Part shown: positions 10,732 to 21,551 of the stretch, piece by piece
How positions within the stretch are numbered: position 1 is the stretch's first letter
How the letters are laid out: each line of letters opens with the position of its first letter
NCBI GenBank assembly: GCA_012934845.2
Contig: WNNJ02002092.1
Location: 1-64,000 of the forward strand
Source: Pomphorhynchus laevis
Lineage: Eukaryota > Acanthocephala > Palaeacanthocephala > Echinorhynchida > Pomphorhynchidae
Direction of reading: 5' to 3'
Length of the DNA: 64,000 bases
Translations under genes and position numbers: made by a program
Notes under the pieces: model-generated
Told to the model about the DNA's origin: nothing
Database searches by the model: none
Seen by the model: the letters and a program-made list of their open reading frames with translations, nothing else

Positions 10732-11514
10732 CACCACCACACACGGTTTCCGCCTCGGCTTCCTCAACACTAGATCTATTTTCAATAAATCTGATCTCAT
10801 CCTCAACCTATTCATTAAGCAATCCATCGATATCTTCTTCTCTTCTGCCTCACTGAATCTTGGTACTCCTATTCCCCAGTCTACTCTCATCTTTCCGGAA
10901 CTCTTTCATCTTCTCCCTGTATCACCTACAGAAGTATCATCTGTCCTCATGTCCTTGCCCAACAAAACCTCACCTGCCGATCCCCTGCCTACCCACATAT
11001 TAAAATCTATATGCTCATCGATATCCCCATTTCTCACAACCTTGTTTAACTCGTCCATCCGTAGTTGTATCTTCCCTTCACACTGGAAATCCGCAATCGT
11101 TCGTCCCCTCCTTAAGAAACAAATGCTCGACCCCTCCCTTTTTTCTAGCTATCGCCCCATTTCACTACTCCCTACTCTTTCTAAGCTCTTAGAACGCCTC
11201 ATCTTAATACAGATCAACGCTTATCTCCCCTCAATCAATCTGTACCCTCCTTTCCAATCCGCTTGCCGCTCTATTCACTCCACAGAAATCGCCTGCATGA
11301 AAGTTTACAACGACTTACTCATTTCTCGAGACAAGGCTCTATATAGTGTTCTCATCTAAAGAGACATCTCCTCCGCCTTCAACATTGTCGACCACTTTGT
11401 CCTCCTTTTTGGCTTCACTCGCCTGGAATCAATTCCCTCTCGACGTCCGCCGCCCTCCCTCCTTTATCACATTCAAACACCTCCTCCGTTCACACCTTCT
11501 CGACACATGATTTA
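10688..11514 (+). pseudogene. LINE-A copy 2 ORF2 remnant
   Basis: Begins MALHLHYVSSTLDPF, homologous to the ORF2 starts at 1607 and 18209. The endonuclease is cut after its first ~60 residues. The frame then reads the RT entry region (SLPNKTSPADPLPTHIL near 10950, YRPISLLPTLSKLLERL near 11155), a stop at 11356-11358, a short SAFNIVDHFVLL-like piece, and the C-terminal LEINSL... region ending near 11512. The catalytic RT core is absent. Confidence 0.75.
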
Positions 11515-11541
11515 CATTTTTGTTTTGTTGTGGTCATGTAA

Positions 11542-11557
11542 GCGTGCGCTGGCACGC
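11542..11557 (+). other. LINE-A 3' hairpin (copy 2)
   Basis: GCGTGCGCTGGCACGC, identical to the hairpin at 4529-4544. Confidence 0.75.
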
Positions 11558-11639
11558 ATTTGCCACGTTAAAATAAATCCTTTTTAAATCAATGTTGTGT
11601 GTAGGAACGACCAGGCCACATGAACACCGACTGATCTAG

Positions 11640-12475
11640 CACAAGGCCATCTTACTAGACTCAGCATTTCATTAATTGCATCGTAATCCGCATTCATAAA
11701 ACCAATAGATTTTTAAAATTGACTATACGCGAAATATGACCAGGTAGGATGATACGTAAAGTGCAGTGATCGCTGGAGCCTAATGTCGGACCGCAAGTTA
11801 ATGACTCAACGACAGAATGATTGGTACATAGGCATAAATCTAGCAGGCAATGACTTTTATTATGGATACGAGTATTTCAATGGACAAGCTGACAGAGTGT
11901 GAGCTCATTGAATACATCAAGTAAGGCTGATGATTCTTCATCACACCCCTTGATCGCGGTATAAGAGACCCAATCGATATTTAGAGTGTTAAGATCTCCG
12001 CAGATTAAGATATCCACATCGCCGGAACAGTGATGTTTCAACGACTTGATGATGAGTGGTGTTTTTGATCAAGGACTACGATAAACAATACAAATGCGAT
12101 AGACCTTACCTCGTTCCTTTATCACTTCAATCCACAAAAGCTCATTTCCATAATCGTCAGAAGACGACTCTATTACGTTATAAACAAAATTGTCGCGTAT
12201 ATAAGCAGCTACACCGACACCCTAGAGATTTTTCGATCACAGCTAACTATCGTATAACAGTGAATACCAACTTCAGAATCCAGAATATTACAATTTAACC
12301 ACGTTTCAGTGAAAAACAGCATGTCGAGATTTCCATGATGTACTATTGCTTTAATTTCATCTAACTTGTTAAACAAACTCAAAGCATTTGAATAGAGTAT
12401 GTAAAGGCCAGCTTTGGTAGATGTACAGGGAAACTTGTGGACATTTGATTTTTGAGAATTCATACAATCGAACAA
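11640..12475 (-). pseudogene. LINE-B ORF2, apurinic-type endonuclease domain only
   Basis: The frame opens at 12475 with SKAGLYILYSNALSLFNKLDEIKAI-type residues, then NLDMLFFTETWLNCNILDSEVGIH near 12310-12240. After frame changes it continues to ILICGDLNTLNIDWVSY near 12010-11960, VHWNTRIHNKSHCLLDLCLC near 11860, and LGSSDHCTLRIILPG near 11770. TETW, GDLN and SDH are the standard catalytic positions of the AP-type nuclease. The reverse transcriptase does not follow. Confidence 0.7.
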
Positions 12476-12501
12476 CGAGGATAAATCCGAATGATTGACC
12501 G

Positions 12502-13736
12502 TTAGTAACGAGTTACAGAGTCTACAGTTGAGTTGGGAATGCGTGCGACACAGAGACGTTCGATATCCTGTAACGAAATGTCTCGAGAGCTGTTGATAAA
12601 AAATCGAGTGGAGACTCTGCGTCGCACAACCTGAAAATTTCGGATTATAAGATTTTCTTCACCATTCATTCGACGCTTGGCCATCTCACGTTTGGCAGTA
12701 AACAACTGTTTTCTGTCCTCTGGAGATAAATCTTTCAAAAGACGAATACTCAAACCTCTTAGAAGATGACTGTTTCGTAGTATAAGTGAACTCATTACGG
12801 TGGAGGCAAGAACAACTTTGAGTAAACGAGGTCGACTATCTGATTCTTTTTTACCAAGGCGAAATAAATTTACTACGCGCAAATCCTTTCGAACTGTGGC
12901 AGAGCAGTTTTGCAAAACACACGAGAGGATTGATTTAACTGCATTGACATCATGCTGAATACGTAAGTCATTGTTAACGGCAGATGACTCGATGAGGTTT
13001 GCAATAAGCACACAGTGAGCCATATCAGAGAGTGTGCGCGAAGAAGGGTTAGAATTAGAAGGAACTCTCTCACTATTAGGAGCGGTATTCTGTGACGAAG
13101 ATGGCGAGATAGAAGTCAGCTGTAAATTAGGGCGGTGTGACGTAGGAACTGGCAGCTGAGCTAAATTTACAAGGGACCCAATACCACGTGGATAATCTTA
13201 TGATGACGTAGAAATGCAATGAGGTGTAGAAATGTAAGGTGATTTATCTGATACGACCAAATAAATACTGGGTTGCAAATGGTCAATGACAGTAACATCA
13301 GAAGATTGAGCTGATTGATTGGGCAAAATTGAAGGATGCATAGTAATACATGTAGAAGAGATGGGAGATTTGGCATTCTTAGAGGCAATCGAATGCGGAA
13401 GAATTGGACATCGAGGTTGAAACTTATTACAAGACGAAGAGGCATGTGTGGACATCGCTGCATTGCCAGATAGTTTCAATATATTTGTCTTGAGACTCTC
13501 TATTTCACTCTTCATCGTATTTATCATCTTAGCAGAACCGTAGTCACAGTAGAATTCGTTGTCTGCAAGGCAAGATGCCTGGGATTCTGAAGTCCAAATA
13601 CTTACCCACGTGTGACAATCATTGTTTGAGCAAAGGACTTGTTGTTCAGATCCATTGGAAACATCTCTAACATCAGTGTTGGACGCGACATGGTTGGAAA
13701 CTTGAGACTTTTGTTTTTTTTCGACCCATTTGTATA
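12502..13736 (-). pseudogene. LINE-B ORF1 (PHD finger, coiled coil, RNA-binding-like C-terminus)
   Basis: Starts at about 13736 (MGRKK..., with a frame change in an eight-A run as in the copy at 246). It shows VLCSNNDCHTWVSIW and CLADNEFYC-YC as a PHD-like finger near 13645-13535, then MKSEIESLKTNILKLSGN. The C-terminal block 13023-12502 is open for 173 codons: IQHDVNAVKSILSCVLQNC, VVNLFRLGKKESDSRPRLLKVVL, LLKDLSPEDRKQLFTAKREMA and NGEENLIIRNFQVVRRRVS. This last block resembles the C-terminal domain of CR1/L2 ORF1 proteins. The order of parts is clear; the intermediate linker contains breaks. Confidence 0.7.
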
Positions 13737-13900
13737 TAGTCGTTTGATTCGTGATTTGATTCGTTTGATAGTTCTAAAAATCAATGAGGACTAGGAATCC
13801 GCAGCCAGAGGGTAACTTTTCTGACTCCAGAGAAATGTGCAATCATCTCTTGAAACAGCTGGGTATCGATGATAAATCTATCTTCTTTTGTATAATATTT

Positions 13901-13945
13901 ATTGTATTTACTTTAAATTGTAAGAACTTTAATAACCAAGACACT
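13901..13945 (-). promoter_or_regulatory. Shared LINE 5' leader block upstream of LINE-B
   Basis: On the minus strand it reads TCTTGGTTATTAAAGTTCTT, then ACAATTTAAAGTAAATACAA. The first part recurs upstream of LINE-F (28954-28980). The second part is the box shared with LINE-A, LINE-D and LINE-G. Confidence 0.45.
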
Positions 13946-14224
13946 TTTTTTGTGCTGAACATTTTTTTAATTTAGTTGTCAATTTATGTTTTTTTCATAT
14001 ATTGTTCTGTCTGAATGTAAATCATGTAGATGCTGAATTGTTGTCTTTTTATTTATAACTGAATCCAGTTTTTGTACTCCAGTTCTAATACCTCGATTAT
14101 TTATCAACCTAGTTTTTCACCAACTTTTGAATATCATTAATGAGTCCAACTTGTTTTTTGAAGTAAGCGGTTTTCGTTCTCGCTGAGAAAATAAGCTTCC
14201 TCTATAAGATTGGTATATTGACCA

Positions 14225-15035
14225 TCTTCCTACATTTGTAAACGTCTGACAGTTGTCTCGCGGCAATCACTTATTTTTCTATATGGTATTCGCTGAAGAA
14301 TTATTTGACAGAAAGACGATATCAATTTTAGTATCGATTCACTTCTTTTAGAATCATCCACAAATTCGTTAATGAATGAAGACAGCATTTCAATAAAATC
14401 CTTTGTGGCATTACACTTCGGCGGTGTCATCAAATTCGGAGTCCAATGAATAATCTCATCAAATAATGCACGTGTGAATTCGGATCTAAATCATAATTAT
14501 ACTTGTACATACTTGATTTGTTATACGTATAAGTCAAGCAAGTTGAATGATTACATCGTGTCTCCTCACAGTTCAATAATTGAGATGTATTTTTACGAAT
14601 AGCGATAATGACGGACTGAAGTTACCTTGATTGCATTTAAATTTTTTTAATATCCTTATCAATCACTATGGAACTCTTATTTGTGCGACAATTCTCATCA
14701 CTTTGTACCTCGACTGTCCTTGGATCATTCACTATGAAACTTCTGTTTGAGCAACAAGCCGCATCACAGTTAAAACATGATCTCTTCGCTTTTCTGCATT
14801 TACATGACTTACAAATTGCATTCTGACCGTTGCATCCGCAGCACTTTCTCCCTGAAGAGGGTACTCCTCTGGCATTACTCCTCTTGGCAGACAAAACTTT
14901 TTTGTAGGTACGTTAAGAAATCTCAGAACTTTAGCCACTGAGGATGTTCACAATTGCACTCGATCTGAAAGCTGCACGATTGTAAGTAGTAGTTAGCAAG
15001 ATAGTTTAAACTATTGTATGTGTTTTTATCTCTCA
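14225..15035 (-). mobile_element. LINE-D copy 2, 5' fragment with CXC domain
   Basis: Minus-strand 5' end. The block 14894-14637 starts MSAKRSNARGVPSSGRKCCG and continues CNGQNAICKSCKCRKAKR, then SCFNCDAACCSN, clearly homologous to the LINE-D N-terminus at 8547. The second block, 14433-14230, reads NATKDFIEMLSSFINEF and LISSFCQIILQRI, matching the middle of the same protein (LASFYDSVA ... FCQLILQSV at 8180-8090). The RT is missing. The leader continues to about 15035 and ends with TCTCAAAC, as at 8695-8702. Confidence 0.75.
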
Positions 15036-15039
15036 AACT

Positions 15040-15240
15040 TTTTTTTCATTATTTAATAATATAATAATAATTTATTAATCAATTTATAACAATTGACTTT
15101 TATTTAAAATTTTAATTTTTAATTTTAACTTGATATACATATTAATTGTATAACATCCTTTATAATTATCTATTATTTACTTTTATTTTTGATTTATATA
15201 TAGTATAAAATACGTATACTCAATTATCTGATCCGATTCG
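15040..15240 (+). repeat. Repeat X tail fragment
   Basis: AT-rich stretch that aligns with the distal part of repeat X (AATTTTAACTTGATATA, then TATAAAATACGTATACTCAATTATCTG). The conserved palindromic core is absent. Confidence 0.4.
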
Positions 15241-15299
15241 TGTAGATGGCTGAAACATATATGATTAAGATCTCTAATCACTGAAAATTATTAGTTTTT

Positions 15300-16600
15300 T
15301 TCCTACTGAATAATGACGCCAATATATAGTCGCCTCAACAATAGCGAATGCTTTTGGTTCTACATCTGGTTGACTATTTTCTGTTTTAGTTAAAACTTGT
15401 CAAAATAAAGCAACTGGTCGTTGATGTTGCGATAGGATACCCGAAATTGCAACTCCGGAAGCATCATTTTCAAGAGCGAAAGAAAGATCTTCACGAACTT
15501 CCACTATTCAATCACGGCTTAGCGCAGTACGAACCTATTTAAACGAACGCACAGCTTCTTCGTTAAATGGGAAGTTTTCAGTTTACAACAGGCGATAGGA
15601 CGAAATTTATCGGAAAATTTGGAAATATATGCGCTGTTTATCTTTTGGCGTGCTTGGTAGTTCATCTGCAATAGTGGTTGTATACGAATGAGATCAGATT
15701 TAACACACCCATTAGATATCAAATATCCCCGTAGACTAATTTGTTTGACTTGAAATAACTGATTTCTTGTTGTTTATTTTGATGTTATACTTGTTTACAA
15801 CTGATAAAAAGGTTTTAAGGTTAGCACCCTGAGCTAGTTTGTTCATATCAGTCACTAAAACATCGTCCAAATAAGCATATTCGGTCAAAAGATTTTCAGT
15901 TTTGATGATACTATCAATTGCACGTTGAAAAGCCGCGACAAATTGTTAAATATAAAGGGCATACATCGATATTGATAAAGGTCGCATGTGGATTCGAACG
16001 CAGTATATTTCATTTCACCTTCAAGTAAGGGAATTTTATATGCATCCTTTAGATCCAAGACGCTGAATCATTTGTACTTAAAAATTTGGTCGATGGGGTC
16101 ACCTATTCTCGGTAACGAATAAACATCGGCACAAGAAATTCGATTAATCGTAGAAGCGTATTTGACTACTATCCGTCGCTTTCCATTATTATTTGTTACC
16201 AGCAGTTACTGAGAACGCCACGGAGATGAAATTCTTTCGATTATACCTTCCTTGAGATCTCGAAACTTCTAGAAATATAAATTCGCATTGTTAAGGAGTT
16301 CTCCTACTTTGTTTAAATTCATATGCACTCTAACCCCAATTTCACCTACCACACTGACTGGTTTGATGTTCATAACGTATAAACTCTTATGAAAAACTAG
16401 CTCTTTTGTACGATCATCAAAATTGATCCGAAACATAAATAGACGTTTGAAAAGCGGAAGAGTCAAAATTACATCCGTGTTTAAATCCCACAAAATAATT
16501 ATTACAACATGCAAGACTATAGCCATGCAGCTGTTTTGTGTGTTCACAGTAAAACTAATTTTATGCGACAAAATCTTAATCCGGATACAGGATATTAAAA
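15300..16600 (-). mobile_element. Fossil Ty3/gypsy LTR retrotransposon, pol fragment
   Basis: Minus-strand remains of a Ty3/gypsy pol region. Moving from 16600 down, I can see the region ahead of the RT, the RT core (about 16260-15800) and the start of the RNase H domain (about 15500-15300). No LTRs, gag or integrase could be found next to it. It is broken in many places and looks old. It may belong to the same broad family as the gag-protease fossil at 21552-22751. Confidence 0.7.
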
Positions 16601-16619
16601 TTAGAATATGTGCAAAGCA

Positions 16620-16780
16620 ATGTAATTAGCTTTTTCTTAATGTGCACTCTATTTGATATGTGACGATATTCTCTGGAAGTTTGTTCCAAAGCCTCACCGC
16701 TCGATGAAAAAAGCCAAAAAGTTTTCCGAGTTTGCCGTGATGCAGGGTCCTCACAGTAAGAGAATTACCTAGGTTAGTAG
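16620..16780 (-). mobile_element. CR1-like LINE C-terminal fragment
   Basis: The minus strand reads HHGKLGKLFGFFHRAVRLWN, then KLPENIVTYQIECTLRKS and a stop near 16626. This is the typical C-terminal end of CR1-clade ORF2 (a W-N-x-L-P core). Only this end is recognisable. The rest of the stretch up to 17245 holds an 18-bp direct duplication at about 16867-16902 and a TACATGTATG-type microsatellite at 16975-17030, and I see no gene in it. Confidence 0.6.
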
Positions 16781-17246
16781 TTCGCTGGCTTCGCTGAATA
16801 CAGCTATCAATGGAGATTTAATTACATCCGATCCGATTCAGGCGAGTTTCCTGATGCAGCACACAAAATTTGCAAAACGTCATAATTTGCAAAACGTCAT
16901 AAACGGGATCGGACAGTAATCTTTGCTAACATACCTGAGTCTTGTTCTGTGAACATTCAACATCGTCTGAATGATGTACATGTATGTACATCATTACATG
17001 TATGTACATCATGTATGTACATGTATGCGTATATCACGAAGATCATGTGATCATCTTGGAGGTGAGTACCAGTTTGGTTCAATTAGTATCGAAAGAACCT
17101 ACTCATATAAAGATTTGTGAGTTTGGGTTTGTGCTTACTTATGCACTCGAAAGCATTTAGACTACGTTGTTGCATCACAAAACGCTTGATAGGACATACT
17201 CGTCAAGTTCTGATAGGCATAGATCCGTTATGTTACCATACCTTCT

Positions 17247-18245
17247 ATGGACACCAACTATGGACAACTGCAAGTACAGTGCTCGATACACGACTGCAGC
17301 GTCTGGACAACAATCACCTGCGACAAGAATAAGGCTAAAGAAGACTTCGTATGTGGTTTTTGTGCCAACAAACTAATATGCAACCTTTCCAATAAGCACA
17401 TATCAACATCCAACACGTCAACTCAAACTACCCCCGTCGTTTCTAATGTCCTTTCTCCACCCACCGACCCTGCCACCATATACACTTCCCATTCCATGTC
17501 ATCTTCACTCCCCGATACCCCACGTCTCGTCCTTCCCGTCTCGTTTCTCAATACATTGCATCCATCAATCAAAATCACCTCCACCAACCTCCACTATCCT
17601 TCCACTCATAACCTTTCCTCACATCGCTTGCCACCCTCTTTATTATCATTATCCTCTATGTCTCCCGTCGTCAAACCAAATCCCTCCAAATCATCAACTG
17701 ACAGCTCTTCTATCGTGATCTCACCTACTCACGTCAGTCGTCCTCCTTTACAGAAGCGCTTTGCTTCTCGCGATCGTTGCGTCATTGTTACTAATATCAC
17801 GCCTTCTAACTCCTTATCTCCACAAGCACGTCTGGACCACGATGTTTCCGCCTTCAGATCCATCCTCTCGTCTATTGTTCCTGCGGATAAACCATCCTTT
17901 TTCAAGGACATTTCTCCTGTCGCATTCATCCGTCTAAACAAATCTTCTCAATCTAATCCTTCCCAGCCCCCTCTCCTAAAAATTGTTTTCAAGCATCGCT
18001 CTCACGCGTCTTCTGTCCTCTCTTAACGATTCAAACTCATGTCATCTTCAACCACTCGAATTTTCCCCGATCGCGCCCCTTCTGAAATCGCTCAAATCTC
18101 TTCAGCCCGCATAGAAAAGCGCCGTCGCGAGGAAAACGGCGAAACATCACTCGCCATCCGAAACATAGACGGAAATTTTCAAGTTGTCCACACCCGTCCA
18201 AAAATTCGATGGCGCTCCATCTCTCCTATGTGTCTTCTCCACTAG
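17247..18245 (+). pseudogene. LINE-A copy 3 ORF1
   Basis: Open from 17247 to 18026, then a CAA-to-TAA change at 18024-18026 (Q in copy 1). The domain resumes at 18039-18245. The PHD finger is well preserved: QLQVQCSIHDCSVWTTITCD, a lysine-rich gap, then EDFVCGFCANKL. It is followed by an S/T/P linker and the C-terminal domain (QKRFASRDRCVIVTNI, AFRSILSSIVPADKPSFF, LLKIVFKH, IEKRRREENGETSLAIRNI). ORF1 proteins of this type bind element RNA. The stop at 18243-18245 overlaps the ORF2 ATG at 18209 by 37 nt. Confidence 0.8.
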
Positions 18246-20896
18246 ACTCTTTCGCCACAGCACACGGTTTCCGCCTCAGTCTCCTCAACACTAGATCTAT
18301 TCTCAATAAATCCGATCTTATCCTCAACTTATTCACCAAGCAATCCATCGATCTCTTCTGCCTCACCGAATCCTGGCACTCAGATTCCGACGACCTTTCC
18401 ATTCGCCGTCTGCTCTCTGCCGGTTGCTCCCTAGTCGAATCCGCCCGCCCCCTCAGCTCATGCCCTTCTAAATCATCTAATCATAGCGGCATCGTCGCAT
18501 TCGCGCGTCACCCCGCGTCTCTTCGCAAAATCAATCCCCCTTTCAGTCCTTGCTCTTTTGAATTGCTCACTTGTCGTTATTCTAACCCGATCACTCTAGA
18601 TCTCGCCATTGTATACCGTCCTGGTTAATCAGCTCCTACAGCCTTATTTTTTACCGAACTCGCTGACCTCCTTTCTCATTGTTCTTTGTCCTCAATCCCT
18701 TCACTCGTTCTAGGCGACTTCAATATCCGCCTAGACCGCCCCTCTTCCACAGATTTTATCCGCTTCATCAACATTCTATCCAACTATAATTACAAACTAA
18801 TCTCCACTGCCCCCACACATATACTTGGTGGGGCACTCGACATCATCGCTGTCTTCGATCATTTTGCTGCCTACACCTCACTGTCCATCTCTGATCCTGG
18901 TCTATCCGATCACTTTCTTATCACCCTTGATCTCACTCGCAACCACACCCCTCCTCACACACCTACAATCCTACGTCGCCCTTGGAGAAATCTTGACATT
19001 TCCCTTCTCCGCTCTGCCTTACTCAAATCGTCTCTATCATTACCCACAATAACATATTCATCTCCTCACGATCTCGCCTTTCTTTTCGACTCTGAACTCA
19101 CATCCACTCTCGATATTCTCTTGCCCTTAAGTCTAACCCACACCGTCGCTTGCACCGTGCCCCATGGTTTGACATCCAATGCCTACTATCAAAGCGTCGA
19201 CTCCGCCATGCTTTTCGAGTCTATCACCGCTCTCTCAGACGTGATTTCCGCTCGATCACTCCGTCTTTCCGTGATTCCTATCTTGCTCTTCGCCGGTCTC
19301 ATCTCAACCTACTACGTACCAAATGCAACTCCTTCTGGTAGCATAAAATCATCATTTCATTCAACTCTAAGACTCTCTGGCATACTTTTAACTCAATCCT
19401 GGCTCGTTCCTCTACGCCTTGCAACATCAATGCTAATGATTATTCGTCATTTCTCCAGACTCAAGTATTTACGCTGCTCTCTCACACCCCGGTCTCCATC
19501 CCATCCCACTCTGCCCAGTCTACTCTCATCCTTCCAGAACTCTTTCATCTTCTCCCTATATCACCTACAGAAGTATCATATGTCCTCACGTCCTTGCCCA
19601 ACAAAACCTCACCTGCCGATCCCCTGCCTACTCACATATTAAAATCTATATGCTCATCGATATCCCCATTTCTCACAACCTTGTTTAACTCGTCCATTCA
19701 CAGTTGTATCTTCACTTCACACTTGAAATCCGCAATCGTTCGTCCCCTCCTTAAGAAACAATCGCTCGACCCCTCCCTTCCTTCTAGATATCGCCCCATT
19801 TCACTACTCCCTACTTTTTCAAAGCTCTTAGAACGCCTCATCTTAATACAAATCAACGCTTATCTCTCCTCATCCAATCTGTACCCTCCTTTCCAATCCG
19901 CTTTCCGCTCTAATCACTCGACAGAAATCGCATGCATAAAAGTGTACAACGACTTACTCATTTCTCGAGACAAGGCTCTATATAGTGTTCTCATCTCCCT
20001 CGACCTCTCCTCCGCATTCGACATTGTCGACCACTCCGTCCTCCTTTCTCGCCTTCGTTATGATTACGGCTTTTCTTCCTCCTCCGTAGCTTGGTTCGCC
20101 TCATATCTATCCGACCGTTCCTTTCGCGTCTGTTCTAATTCATCATCCTCCCCTCCCATCCCTATTTTTTGCGGAGTTCCACAAGGTTCAGTCCTAGGTC
20201 CCCTGCTTTTCTCTCTTTTGCTTAGCGATCTCTCTCCATTTATCAAACCTTACTCGTTTAACGTCATGCAATACGCCGATGACATTCTAATCTATGCTCA
20301 TGCACCCGCACATCGCATACACGATATCGGCATTTCTGCCTCCAACTGTCTTTCTTCTATCTACAAACGTCTTTCCAATCTCCATCTCGTTCTAAACCCC
20401 GAAAAGTCCAAAATAATGTGGATCCTTCCCCGTAAACCAAACATATCTCCTCTTATTGTATTTTTTTCCTCATCGATCATCCCCATAGTCCACAATCTCA
20501 CTTTCTTAGGCTTCCATTTCGATGATCACCTTTCTCTTAAACCCTTCGTCCGTGACAAGGTCCGCTCGTCTAACTTAATTCTCCGTGACATCCGCCGAAT
20601 CCGCCCCCTTATCGACTTCCGTTCTTGTATGTCTCTTCTTTCATCGCTTCTTTTTCCTAAAATCGATTACTGCCTTAGCATTTTCGCCAATTCTCCAAAA
20701 TCCATCATCCTACCTTACAACGAATAATCAACACCGCCGTTCGAGTGCTCTTTCGTCTCCGTCGCTTCGACCACACATCCACATATTTTGCCCAACTCTC
20801 CTGGCCCACCATACACATCCGCATCAAACTCCGCCTTCTTCTCGTTACTTTTCGTCTCATCGATGTCGGCTCTCCATCGTTCATCAACCTTCCTTT
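18209..20896 (+). pseudogene. LINE-A copy 3 ORF2 (endonuclease + RT)
   Basis: MALHLSYVSSPLDSF starts the frame. The endonuclease has ESWHSDSDDLSIRRLLSAGC near 18370, VYRPG then TAA at 18626-18628, GDFNIRL at 18714 and LSDHFLITLDL near 18905. A frame change near 19130 is followed by TAG at 19339-19341 (FW-stop-HKI). The RT is open from 19594 to 20727: RYRPISLLPTFSKLLERL, SLDLSSAFDIVDHSVLLSRL, FCGVPQGSVLGPLLFSLLL and YADD at 20272-20283, then DKVRSSNLILRDIRRIRPLI. The frame is lost near 20715, just before the inverted duplication. Confidence 0.85.
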
Positions 20897-21141
20897 TGGG
20901 GCGAGTGTCGTCTAAGAAAGGAAGGTTGATGAACGATGGGGAGCCGACATCGATGAGACGAAAAGTAACGAGAAGGCGGAGTTTGATGCGGATGTGGATG
21001 GTGGGCCAGTAGAGTTGGGCAAAATATGTGGATGTGTGGTCGAAGCGACGGAGACGAAAGAGCACTTGAACGGCGGTGTTGATTATTCGTTGTAGGGGTA
21101 GGATGATGGATTTTGGAGAATTGGCGAAAAGGCTAAGGCAT
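20671..21141. repeat. Large inverted duplication of the LINE-A 3' coding region
   Basis: The left arm 20671-20896 (TGCCTTAGC ... AACCTTCCTTT) is repeated in reverse complement at 20917-21141 (AAAGGAAGGTT ... GCTAAGGCA), with a 20-nt spacer (20897-20916). The arms differ at few positions. It would fold into a hairpin with about 225-bp arms. Confidence 0.9.
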
Positions 21142-21551
21142 TAATCGATAATTTGAGATTCCTCGATCCGCCTTCTTGCTTGCGATAAATTTCTGTCCGC
21201 TTCTTGTCCAATTCCACCTGCGCTCGAGAACGTAATCGGAACAAACATGGCATTTTCGATTTCCACAATTCTCTGTCCATATTTTGCGTATTTTCTCTGC
21301 TCGTGATATGCGTGTCAATTAATAATATGTTTTTAAGTTATTATTATATGTACAATTCTAATTCTAATTATATGTACAATTCTAAGTGTGGTAACTGTAT
21401 ATCTACATTGATTTATTGAATTTTTCACATTTACCTTAAGTTACCTTCTTATTTGTAGATAGTTGAATTAAGCCTTTCATGTTGTTTCTTTCTGACCACT
21501 AAAGTAAAGTCACTACAATTTATTCAACTATTTCTCTCGATCTCCAATCAA
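21142..21551. other. Unassigned stretch before the fossil gag
   Basis: No host gene seen. It contains short direct repeats of TATATGTACAATTCTAA at 21337-21385. It may hold the leader of the fossil LTR element that follows, but no LTR boundary can be defined from this window. Confidence 0.3.

Larger units (their letters stand above)
9199..11590 (+). mobile_element. LINE-A copy 2, internally deleted but with intact 5' end
   Basis: The only LINE-A copy in the window with its own upstream region: a leader (9199-9292), the 16-bp monomer array (9293-9672), ORF1 from ATG 9705, the start of ORF2 at ATG 10688, and the standard 3' hairpin (11542-11557). Two internal deletions shorten it. Near 10873 the endonuclease start (ESWYS) is joined directly to the pre-RT region (QSTLIFPELFHLL). 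Near 11410 the RT (after DHFVLL) is joined to the C-terminus (LAWNQF). The result is a 1.9-kb derivative lacking most of the endonuclease and the YADD core. It could only have moved with proteins supplied in trans. Confidence 0.85.
11640..13945 (-). mobile_element. LINE-B, CR1-like LINE with PHD-finger ORF1 (5' half)
   Basis: Minus-strand element with leader, ORF1 and the endonuclease part of ORF2. The RT is absent: the sequence stops near 11600 next to the LINE-A copy 2 tail. The leader (13945-13740) contains TCTTGGTTATTAAAGTTCTT, shared with LINE-F at about 28976, and the shared 5' box. Its ORF1 N-terminus is the donor type found at the 5' end of the chimeric LINE at 1-903. Confidence 0.8.
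17245..20896 (+). mobile_element. LINE-A copy 3 (5'-truncated by only a few codons)
   Basis: Starts at CACCAACTATGGACAACTGC, about 20 nt after the ORF1 start defined at 9705, and runs to 20896, where it turns into an inverted copy of its own last ~225 bp. Its 3' UTR and hairpin are therefore missing. Compared with copy 1 it is nearly identical from 903/17507 on. It keeps the longest RT frame in the window (19594-20727). It shares the TAA stop (18626-18628) with copy 1 and a TAG stop (19339-19341) with the copy at 60733. Confidence 0.88.

Noticed and set aside
16975-17030. Palindrome-rich TACATGTATGTACATCATG stretch as a regulatory site
   Set aside because: It is a simple microsatellite of ACATGT-type units; palindromy follows from the unit.
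20715-21065. Minus-strand 116-codon frame across 20715-21065
   Set aside because: It is the antisense and inverted-repeat reading of the LINE-A C-terminus, not a separate gene.
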